Source: Pseudomonadota bacterium (GTDB lineage Bacteria; Desulfobacterota; Desulfovibrionia; Desulfovibrionales; Desulfovibrionaceae). From it: 7,812 nt of DNA. The stretch spans positions 1 through 7,812 of the forward strand of contig JAEXRD010000031.1 in assembly GCA_023438245.1 (NCBI GenBank). Direction: 5' to 3'. The notes below the pieces were generated by a model that saw only the letters and a list, made by a program, of their open reading frames with translations, was not told the origin of the DNA and did no database searches. Shown here piece by piece: positions 1 through 5,026 of the stretch. Position 1 is the first letter of the stretch. Every line of letters begins with the position of its first letter. Made by a program: the position numbers and the translations under genes.

Positions 1-87
1 CCCGTGTTTTACATGCTGCCCCACCACGAAACAGGCGCCCCGGTAGCGATTCCGGGAAACAGCCATGGGAGACGCCCGCACGCGCCC

Positions 88-116
88 TTTTCAATCGCCG
101 GGTGCTGGCGTATTTC
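88..116 (+). promoter_or_regulatory. Weak possible promoter giving a leaderless dinB message
   Basis: TTTTCA at 88-93 and TATTTC at 111-116 are separated by 17 nt. Each hexamer matches the sigma70 consensus only partly. Transcription about seven bases after the -10 would start at or next to the dinB ATG (123), which would explain why no Shine-Dalgarno site is seen. This is tentative. The true promoter may lie further upstream or outside the window. Confidence 0.2.
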
Positions 117-122
117 ACGGCC

Positions 123-1283
123 ATGGACCGCCTCATCGCGCACATCGACATGGACGCGTTCTACGCCTCCATCGAGCAGCTGGACCACCCGGAGTGGCGC
201 GGCAAGCCGCTGGCCGTGGGCGATGGCCCGCGCTCCGTGGTCAGCGCCGCCAGCTACGAGATCCGGAAATTCGGCGTGCGCTCGGCCATGCCCGTGGGCC
301 AGGCCCGGCGGCTGTGCCCGCACGGCCTGTTCGTGCCCGTGCGCATGTGGCGCTACCGCGAGCTGTCGCGCCGGGTCATGGCCATTTTGCAGCGCTTTTC
401 GCCCCTGGTGGAGCAGGCCAGCGTGGACGAGGCCTACCTGGACGCCACCGGCCTGGAGCGCCTGTTCGGCCCCCCGCAGGAGCTGGCCCAGACTATCCGG
501 GCCGAGGTGAAGCGCGAGACCGAGCTGACCTGTTCGGTGGGCATCGCGCCGGTGCGCTTCCTGGCCAAGATCGCCTCGGACTACAACAAGCCCGACGGCC
601 AGACCGTCATTCTGCGGCAGGACATGGAGGCCTTCCTGGCCGGGCTGCCGGTGCAGAAGATTCCCGGCGTGGGCGGGCGCACGCTGGAGATCTTGAACGG
701 CCTGGGGGTGCGCACCGCCGGGGACCTGCTGAAGCGTCCGGCGCGGTTCTGGGGCGAGAGGCTGGGCAAGAGCGGGCTGTGGCTGTTCGAGTTGGCCCAG
801 GGCCGCGACGACCGCCCGGTGACGCCCTTCACCCCGCCCAAATCCTCCAGCGCGGAGAACACCTTCGACCGCGACACCCGCGACCCGGCGGTGCTGCGCC
901 GCTGGCTGCTGCTGCAGAGCGAGCGCGTGGGCGCGGACCTGCGCGCCCAGGGCGTGCGCGGGCGCACGGTGACGCTCAAGGCCAAGTACGCGGACTTCAC
1001 CCAGGTGACGCGCTCGCGCACGCTGGAAGAGCCCATAGACGACACGCGCGGCATCTTCGACACCGCGCTGGCGCTGCTCTCACAGCTCGATCCGAAGAAG
1101 GAGCTCCGGCTCATCGGGGTGGGGGTGTCGCAGTTCGGGGAAAAGCCGCGCCAGATGTCGCTGCTGGAGCCCGAGGCCCCGGAGCGGCCCAAGAACGCCC
1201 TGGACAGCGCCCTGGACAAGGTGCGCGGCAAGTTCGGCAAGGCCGCCATTGTGCGCGGCGATTTGCTGGACTTCGAGGGCTAG
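123..1283 (+). CDS. dinB: DNA polymerase IV (Y-family translesion polymerase)
   Basis: Error-prone DNA polymerase that copies past lesions and takes part in the DNA damage response. From the ATG at 123 the protein has 386 residues, close to the ~350-400 typical of the family. The palm begins with HIDMDAFYASIEQ (residues 7-19), giving metal ligand D9 and Y14 at the steric-gate position. SVDEAYLD holds catalytic D102/E103. KIASDYNKPDGQTVI follows, then a helix-hairpin-helix thumb (IPGVGG, 180-185). The little finger starts near KSSSAENTF (~241-249). QMSLL at 344-348 fits a sliding-clamp binding motif and is followed by a ~38-residue tail containing a KFGKAAIVRG stretch. A GTG at 102 would add seven residues, but family homology begins at MDRL. 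Neither start has a clear Shine-Dalgarno site, and the frame is open to the window edge. No LexA box was recognised upstream. The stop abuts a palindromic repeat. Confidence 0.95.
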   Translation: MDRLIAHIDMDAFYASIEQLDHPEWRGKPLAVGDGPRSVVSAASYEIRKFGVRSAMPVGQARRLCPHGLFVPVRMWRYRELSRRVMAILQRFSPLVEQASVDEAYLDATGLERLFGPPQELAQTIRAEVKRETELTCSVGIAPVRFLAKIASDYNKPDGQTVILRQDMEAFLAGLPVQKIPGVGGRTLEILNGLGVRTAGDLLKRPARFWGERLGKSGLWLFELAQGRDDRPVTPFTPPKSSSAENTFDRDTRDPAVLRRWLLLQSERVGADLRAQGVRGRTVTLKAKYADFTQVTRSRTLEEPIDDTRGIFDTALALLSQLDPKKELRLIGVGVSQFGEKPRQMSLLEPEAPERPKNALDSALDKVRGKFGKAAIVRGDLLDFEG

Positions 1284-1433
1284 GGGACTGTTTCGAAAAG
1301 ACGCCTTTTGTCCCCTGGACATCGTCAAGGGCCGGTTCGGGGCCAGGGCTGTACCGCAGGAGTACTATCCCTGTCCCCGAACTGACCCTTTCCTTGCCAG
1401 TGAACAAAATTCGTTCTTTGAGAAACAGTCCCC
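1284..1433 (-). repeat. Palindromic repeat unit A (REP/MITE-like), minus orientation
   Basis: A ~150-bp element starting directly after the dinB stop. Its ends are inverted repeats: GGGACTGTTTC at 1284-1294 and GAAACAGTCCC at 1422-1432. At its exact centre is a hairpin (1335-1382). Read on the minus strand this has an 8-bp stem GTTCGGGG/CCCCGAAC, an A.G mismatch, a 5-bp stem CAGGG/CCCTG, then GTAC/GTAC closing a 7-nt loop TCCTGCG. Its reverse complement aligns over its whole length with unit B (1490-1636), at roughly two thirds identity by eye. The two units thus form an inverted pair between convergent genes. There is no U-run after the hairpin, so it is not a classical intrinsic terminator, though it could still end transcription or protect 3' ends. 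No target-site duplication is obvious. Confidence 0.8.
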
Positions 1434-1439
1434 GGCGGG

Positions 1440-1483
1440 CAGCGTTTCCCGAAAGACGGATTTTGGCTCACGCTGGGAGGGCC
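1440..1483 (+). repeat. Degenerate partial third copy of the repeat (left half only)
   Basis: The spacer between units A and B resembles the first ~40 nt of the unit, in unit B's orientation. GTTTCCCGAAAGACGGATTT followed by TGGCTCACGCTGGGAGGG tracks GTTTCTCAAAGAACGAATTT followed by TGTTCACTGGCAAGGAAAGGG of unit A read on the minus strand. The hairpin core and right half are absent. The stretch also has its own inverted repeat, CAGCGT (1440-1445) and ACGCTG (1470-1475). Identity is imperfect, so a remnant is more likely than an active copy. Confidence 0.5.
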
Positions 1484-1489
1484 TTTTCC

Positions 1490-1636
1490 GGGCCTGTTTC
1501 CAAAAGATGGATTGCGTTTCCTGGCGAGGAATGAGGCGACCGGGGGGCGGGGATAGTACTGTTGCGGTACAGCCCCGGCCCCCGGTCGCCGAATGACGAC
1601 GCCCAGGGGGCGCAAGGCGCTTTTCGAAACAGGCCC
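1490..1636 (+). repeat. Palindromic repeat unit B (REP/MITE-like), plus orientation
   Basis: A 147-bp element ending three bases before the purU stop codon. Terminal inverted repeats are GGGCCTGTTTC (1490-1500) and GAAACAGGCCC (1626-1636), extending inward as CAAAAG and CTTTTC. The central hairpin spans 1535-1590. It has perfect 12-bp arms GGCGACCGGGGG/CCCCCGGTCGCC, a G.G mismatch, CGGGG/CCCCG, a short irregular step, and GTAC/GTAC closing the loop TGTTGCG. Compared with unit A, the loop context GATAGTACT..TGCGGTACAG is unchanged. Stem positions differ in compensating pairs, for example an end pair A:T in A and C:G in B, and an inner stem pair A:T in A and G:C in B. Short open frames through the repeats are a by-product of base composition. 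Confidence 0.8.
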
Positions 1637-1639
1637 TAC

Positions 1640-2566
1640 TTACGCGAAAACGATGGTCTTATTGCCGTCGACGAGCACGCGGTCTTCCAGATGCCAGCGC
1701 ACCGCCCGCGAGAGCACCTGGCGCTCGATGTCGCGGCCCAGCACCTTGAGCTCGTCCACCTTGTGCCGGTGCGACACGCGGATGACGTCCTGCTCGATGA
1801 TGGGCCCCTTGTCCAGCTTGCCGGTGACGTAGTGGGCCGTGGCCCCGATGAGCTTGACCCCGCGCTCGCCCGCGCGGCGGTAGGGGTCCGCGCCCTCGAA
1901 GGCGGGCAGGAAGCTGTGGTGGATGTTGATGATGCGCTGGGGGAAGCGCCTCACCATGGCCGGGGAGAGGATGCGCATGTAGCGCGCCAGCACGACGAGG
2001 TCCGGCATCCCGCCGGGCAGCCCTTCGAAAATCTGGAGCATCTTCTCCTCGGGGATGGACAGGCCGCGCGTCCTGGGTTCATCGCCCGCCTCGGGCACGT
2101 GCACGTGCTCGAAGCGCACGCCGAAGGCCTCCACCGCGCCGCGCAGGTCCTGGTGGTTGCTGATGACCACGGGAATCTCGGCGGCCAGCTCGCCCCGGCC
2201 CACGCGCCACAGCAGGTCCATCAGCGCGTGGTCCATGCGCGAGACCAGTACGGCCATGCGCTTCTTGCGCGCGGCGGGCACCATGCGCCAGGCCATCTGG
2301 TAGCGCGCGGCCACCTCCTGGCCGAAGGCCTTGGCCAGCTCGTCCAGCTGCCCGGCCAGGCCGTGCAGGTAGAACTCCTGGCGCAGGAAGAAGCGCCCGC
2401 CTTCGGGGTCGGTGCTGTGCTGGTCGGAGTGGATGATGTTCACCCCGCGCTGGTGCAGAAAGCCGCTCACCGCGGCCACGATGCCGGAGCGGTCCGGGCA
2501 GGTGGCCAGCAGGCGGGCGGTGTCGGACTGGGCCAGGGCGGAGGCTGAGGGCTTGGCGGCGGTCAT
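1640..2566 (-). CDS. purU: Formyltetrahydrofolate deformylase
   Basis: Hydrolyses 10-formyl-THF to formate and THF, adjusting the one-carbon pool and supplying formate. Its 308 residues are slightly longer than the ~280 usual for the family, owing to a ~15-residue N-terminal lead. An N-terminal ACT regulatory domain (about 17-95) opens with LLATCPDRSGIVAAVSGFL. The formyltransferase fold follows from ~103: VLVSRMDHALMDLLWR, then VVISNHQDLRG, then the catalytic triad N214/H216 (in INIHHSFLPAF) and D252 (in LDKGPIIEQD). This is the PurN Asn-His-Asp arrangement in a PurU-length protein with an ACT domain. The ATG at 2566 has only a distant GGAG (2581-2584, about 14 nt away). It lies 21 nt after the 82-aa gene and is probably the last gene of a minus-strand operon, perhaps translationally coupled. 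It is convergent with dinB, with the palindromic repeats in between. Confidence 0.95.
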   Translation of the reverse strand: MTAAKPSASALAQSDTARLLATCPDRSGIVAAVSGFLHQRGVNIIHSDQHSTDPEGGRFFLRQEFYLHGLAGQLDELAKAFGQEVAARYQMAWRMVPAARKKRMAVLVSRMDHALMDLLWRVGRGELAAEIPVVISNHQDLRGAVEAFGVRFEHVHVPEAGDEPRTRGLSIPEEKMLQIFEGLPGGMPDLVVLARYMRILSPAMVRRFPQRIINIHHSFLPAFEGADPYRRAGERGVKLIGATAHYVTGKLDKGPIIEQDVIRVSHRHKVDELKVLGRDIERQVLSRAVRWHLEDRVLVDGNKTIVFA

Positions 2567-2571
2567 GGGGG

Positions 2572-2601
2572 GCTATTCTTCTCCGAGCTATTCTTCGCCG
2601 A
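2572..2601 (-). repeat. 15-bp tandem duplication at a gene junction
   Basis: Two adjacent 15-mers (2572-2586 and 2587-2601) match at 14 of 15 bases. On the minus strand the first copy met, TCGGCGAAGAATAGC, carries the last codons and TAG stop of the 82-aa gene. The second, TCGGAGAAGAATAGC, follows at once and repeats GEE-stop in the same frame. The single change turns GGCG into GGAG, the only Shine-Dalgarno-like sequence ahead of purU. Confidence 0.8.
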
Positions 2602-2836
2602 ACAGGGCGGCCAGGCCGGGCACGTCCTTGGAGGAGGGCTTGCCGGAACCGCCCGCCCCGGAGCCCATGGCGGCGGCGAGCCCGGCCACGCCTCCCGCGG
2701 CCCCGCAGTAGCCCTTGTCGCCGTCGGCTGCGCGCCACATCATGCACATGCCGCCCAGGCAGAACTTCATCTTGTCGTCGTGGGTCTTGAGCAGCGGGCA
2801 GTACTTGAACTTGGCCTCGGACTCGGGCAGCAGCAT
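2588..2836 (-). CDS. Small four-cysteine protein of unknown function
   Basis: 82 residues, no signal peptide, predicted cytoplasmic. The N-terminal half carries four cysteines: KYCPLLK (C13), KFCLGGMCMMWR (C26, C31) and GYCG (C44). The C-x12-C-x4-C-x12-C spacing is regular and would suit a zinc or iron-sulfur site; this is inference. The second half is a Gly/Ala/Ser-rich linker (~45-67) ending in an acidic VPGLAALFGEE. I recall similar short CPLL...CMMWR...GYCG proteins in Desulfovibrio-type genomes, always without assigned function. A strong AAGGAG (2844-2849), seven bases before the ATG, supports this as a real gene. It lies 22 nt after the exported-protein gene and 21 nt before purU, in the middle of an apparent three-gene operon. 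Confidence 0.8.
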   Translation of the reverse strand: MLLPESEAKFKYCPLLKTHDDKMKFCLGGMCMMWRAADGDKGYCGAAGGVAGLAAAMGSGAGGSGKPSSKDVPGLAALFGEE

Positions 2837-2858
2837 GGGCGGTCTCCTTGTGTGCCGC

Positions 2859-4019
2859 CTAGCCCTTGCGGGCGGCGGGCGCGGGGAAGTCCACCAGGGC
2901 CTTCTTGCCCAGGCGGCTCTTCAGGTATTCCACCAGGATGGCGCTCACGCGCTCCTCGCGGTTGAGGATCTTGGCGTAGCTGCCGCCCTGCACCACCTTC
3001 TGGAACTCGCTCTTGTTCATGGCCGGGTTGGTCTTGGCGATGTTCTCGATGGCGGCGGAGTAGGCCTGGATCTTCCGGTCCAGCTCGCCCTCGGGCAGGG
3101 CGGAGAGTTCCTTCACGCGCAGGGCGAACTCGTCGGGGTCGGGCAGCTTGTCGCTCTCCATGATGCGCTTGAAGGCCGTGGCGTAGCGGGTGCTGCCCTC
3201 GTTGATGTGGTCCTTCATGACCACGTTCATGCCGGCCCAGCCCGCGCGCAGCCACTTGAACAGCGTCAGCGACACCTGGTTCGGGGAGTCCTCCACGAAC
3301 ACCTGCACCGAGGCCGAGTCGTACATGTAGGTGTCGGCCCAGCCGATCATGCCCTTGTTCAGGCCGTTGATGCCGGAGTAGAAGTAGCTCCACTCGCCGT
3401 CGTCCAGGATGACGGCCTTCTTGCCCACGCTGGACTTGTCCTTCTGCTTGGACACGGAGATGAGCACGTTCTTGCCGTGGTGCTTGGTCAGGATGATGAG
3501 CCGGTTCAGGTCGTAGCGGTAGTAGCCGCCGCCGAAGCTGTCGGGCGCGTTGACCTCGTATTCGCTGCCCCACAGGGCCACGGGCTTGTCCAGCTTGGCC
3601 AGGTGCAGCCAGGGCTTGCGGTCCCTGTCCACGATGTCGCTGCCGGAGTGCCAGCCGCCCAGGCGCAGAACGCTGGGGAACAGCAGGTAGTTGGGAATCT
3701 CCGGGTTGTAGCAGTAGCGCATCAGGCGGGTCAGCGAGGTCTTCATGGTCATGCGCAGCACGCTGCCGTTGCCGTCGATGCGGCGGTCCGGCGCCAGGGA
3801 GCGGGCGTCGCCCTGGATGTGGTCCACGAAGTCCAGCAGGGCGCCGTAGCTGTCGGGATTGATCGCGCTGCCTTTGCGCAGGACAGTGTCCAGCAGGGCG
3901 CCGATGTTCTGCTCCACGGGCTGGGGCAGGGCGGCGCTGGCCGGGGCGGCCCACAGCAGCAGGGCGAAAAGGACGAGGATGAGGCCGCGCGCGGTGCGGG
4001 CGGCGGTGGCAAGGGACAT
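2859..4019 (-). CDS. Exported protein of unknown function (386 aa)
   Basis: I do not recognise a named family. The N-terminus is a clear Sec signal peptide: basic residues in MSLATAARTARG, hydrophobic core LILVLFALLLW, and an APASA-A cleavage site after residue 29. This implies a periplasmic or secreted mature protein of ~357 residues. There is no lipobox and only one cysteine (C103), so it is neither a lipoprotein nor a cytochrome. The middle (~90-270) is rich in aromatics and beta-type segments, e.g. GSEYEVNAPDSFGGGYYRYD, LIILTKHHGKNVLISVSKQ and DDGEWSYFYSGINGLNKGM. The last third (~270-375) is charged and helical. The ATG at 4019 has GAGGG about six bases upstream. It is the first gene of a putative operon with the four-cysteine gene and purU, behind a TTGCCA-17-TATATT promoter. 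The context gives no function. Confidence 0.85.
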   Translation of the reverse strand: MSLATAARTARGLILVLFALLLWAAPASAALPQPVEQNIGALLDTVLRKGSAINPDSYGALLDFVDHIQGDARSLAPDRRIDGNGSVLRMTMKTSLTRLMRYCYNPEIPNYLLFPSVLRLGGWHSGSDIVDRDRKPWLHLAKLDKPVALWGSEYEVNAPDSFGGGYYRYDLNRLIILTKHHGKNVLISVSKQKDKSSVGKKAVILDDGEWSYFYSGINGLNKGMIGWADTYMYDSASVQVFVEDSPNQVSLTLFKWLRAGWAGMNVVMKDHINEGSTRYATAFKRIMESDKLPDPDEFALRVKELSALPEGELDRKIQAYSAAIENIAKTNPAMNKSEFQKVVQGGSYAKILNREERVSAILVEYLKSRLGKKALVDFPAPAARKG

Positions 4020-4077
4020 GCAAAACCCTCATGTTGTCGTGGCGGAGGCGGCGAAATGCCGTCCGCGTCAGCAGGAG

Positions 4078-4106
4078 AATATACGACCGATTTCCGGCCC
4101 TGGCAA
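4078..4106 (-). promoter_or_regulatory. Sigma70-type promoter for the exported protein / 82-aa / purU operon
   Basis: On the minus strand, TTGCCA (4101-4106) and TATATT (4078-4083) are separated by exactly 17 nt. Each hexamer matches 5 of 6 consensus bases. Transcription would start near 4071, leaving a ~50-nt leader before the ATG at 4019. The TATATT sits in a small AT-rich island within GC-rich sequence. Confidence 0.6.
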
Positions 4107-4131
4107 GGCTTGCGGGGGCAGGGGGGCCGAC

Positions 4132-4155
4132 CGGGCCAGCGCTCGGGCCAGCACT
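4132..4155. repeat. 12-bp tandem direct repeat between divergent genes
   Basis: CGGGCCAGCGCT (4132-4143) is followed directly by CGGGCCAGCACT (4144-4155), 11 of 12 bases identical. It lies about 25 bp upstream of the minus-strand -35 hexamer and 16 bp upstream of a possible purN -35. Two in-phase half-sites could bind a regulator, or this may be a chance duplication in GC-rich DNA. Confidence 0.5.
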
Positions 4156-4171
4156 GGGGGCGGGGCGGCTG

Positions 4172-4200
4172 TTGGCTTCCGCCCGGAAACAGGGTAGAAG
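4172..4200 (+). promoter_or_regulatory. Possible weak promoter for purN
   Basis: TTGGCT (4172-4177) and TAGAAG (4195-4200) are 17 nt apart, each matching about 4 of 6 consensus bases. A start near 4207 would leave a ~55-nt leader, beginning at a small GGCC/GGCC hairpin (4200-4213). No better candidate was seen between 4107 and 4260. Confidence 0.3.
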
Positions 4201-4260
4201 GCCGCAAGCGGCCGCACACGGCCAAGTCTTGCCCACCACATCCTGTCAACGGGAGCGCCC

Positions 4261-4971
4261 ATGACCTTTCCCCTTGCCGTGCTTGTCTCCGGCGGCGGTT
4301 CCAACCTCCAGTCCATCCTGGACAGGATCGATTCCGGCGCGCTGCCCGCCGAGGTCCGGCTGGTGCTCTCCAACAAAGCCGACGCCTACGGCCTGGAGCG
4401 CGCCCGCAAGAAGGGCATCCCGGCGGTGGCCCTGCCGCACGCGGACTTCCCATCGCGCCAGGCCTTCGACCAGGAGATGATCCGCGTCATCCGCGAGCAC
4501 GGGGTGGACGAGGGCCGGGGCGCGGTGGCCCTGGCCGGGTTCATGCGCATGCTCACCCCGGAGTTCCTGCGCGCCTTTCCCCAGCGCGTGGTGAACATCC
4601 ACCCGGCGCTCTTGCCGAGCTTCCCCGGCACCCACGGCGCGCGCGACGCCGCCGACTACGGGGTGCGCCTGGCCGGGTGCACGGTGCACTTCGTGGACGA
4701 GATCATGGACCACGGCCCGGTGATCATCCAGGCCGCGGTGCCCGCCCTGTCCGGCCCGGAGGGCGGTGAGGGCGGAGACGCCCTGGCCGCGCGCATCCTG
4801 AAGCTGGAACACTGCATCTACCCCCAGGCGCTGTGCTGGCTGGCCCAGGGCCGCCTGAGCCTGCGCGGCCGCCACGTGCTGGTGGACGGCGCCGCCCCGG
4901 CCAGCCTGGGCGCGCCCGAGTCGCCCCACATCGTCAGCCCGGGCCTGGAGCCGGGCTTTCTTCCCGCATAG
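4261..4971 (+). CDS. purN: Phosphoribosylglycinamide (GAR) formyltransferase
   Basis: Cytoplasmic enzyme of the third step of de novo purine synthesis, moving the formyl group of 10-formyl-THF to GAR. The phosphate-binding loop VLVSGGGSNLQSIL is at 7-20 and LSNKADAYGLERA at 36-48. The catalytic triad is N112/H114 (in VVNIHPALLPSFPGTHG) and D150 (in EIMDHGPVIIQ), matching N106/H108/D144 of the E. coli enzyme. EHCIYP at 183-188 is the usual late motif. At 236 residues it exceeds the common ~190-215. The extra length includes a Gly-rich insert (SGPEGGEGGD, 164-173) and a ~20-residue C-terminal tail whose DNA forms a hairpin. GGGAG lies six bases before the ATG. The gene is divergent from the operon that ends in its paralogue purU, and the AMMECR1 gene follows after 55 bp. 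Confidence 0.95.
   Translation: MTFPLAVLVSGGGSNLQSILDRIDSGALPAEVRLVLSNKADAYGLERARKKGIPAVALPHADFPSRQAFDQEMIRVIREHGVDEGRGAVALAGFMRMLTPEFLRAFPQRVVNIHPALLPSFPGTHGARDAADYGVRLAGCTVHFVDEIMDHGPVIIQAAVPALSGPEGGEGGDALAARILKLEHCIYPQALCWLAQGRLSLRGRHVLVDGAAPASLGAPESPHIVSPGLEPGFLPA
4936..4963 (+). terminator. Hairpin with pyrimidine tail inside the end of purN
   Basis: AGCCCGG (4936-4942) pairs perfectly with CCGGGCT (4951-4957) around an 8-nt loop, followed by TTCTTCCC. This resembles a weak intrinsic terminator or attenuator, but it lies within the last codons of purN, ahead of the stop at 4969. It could limit read-through into the AMMECR1 gene. The tail is not a clean T-run, so confidence is low. Confidence 0.3.
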
Positions 4972-4997
4972 GACCCCCCGCGTAAGCCACGGCAATC

Positions 4998-5014
4998 GGC
5001 CCCGCGCCGGGGCC
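4998..5014 (+). promoter_or_regulatory. GC hairpin abutting the AMMECR1-gene ribosome binding site
   Basis: GGCCCCG (4998-5004) and CGGGGCC (5008-5014) form a perfect 7-bp stem with a 3-nt loop. The Shine-Dalgarno AAGGAGG (5015-5021) begins at the next base. The stem could modulate ribosome access or mark a processed 5' end. It lacks a T-tract and so is unlikely to be a terminator. Any role is inferred. Confidence 0.4.
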
Positions 5015-5026
5015 AAGGAGGCGCGC

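Noticed and set aside
27..40. CGAAACAGGCGCCC near the window start, similar to the right end of repeat unit B
   Set aside because: Only about 11 bases match and the flanking sequence does not resemble the element, so a chance match is as likely as a truncated end.
1249..1615. Open frames on both strands across the dinB-purU gap (about 96-115 codons) with a shared VPQ-YYP motif
   Set aside because: The shared peptide comes from the two DNA repeats being read through. Divergence between the copies preserves base pairing, not codons. Databases may list such frames as hypothetical proteins.
1284..1640. CRISPR array
   Set aside because: There are only two full units in opposite orientation, each ~150 bp, with no regular short repeats or spacers and no cas genes.
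2715..4769. 684-codon plus-strand open frame antisense to the exported-protein gene
   Set aside because: It is a GC-rich shadow with long low-complexity stretches rich in Ala, Gly, Val, His and Gln. It covers several genes with clear homology or signal-peptide features in other frames, and starts without a ribosome site.
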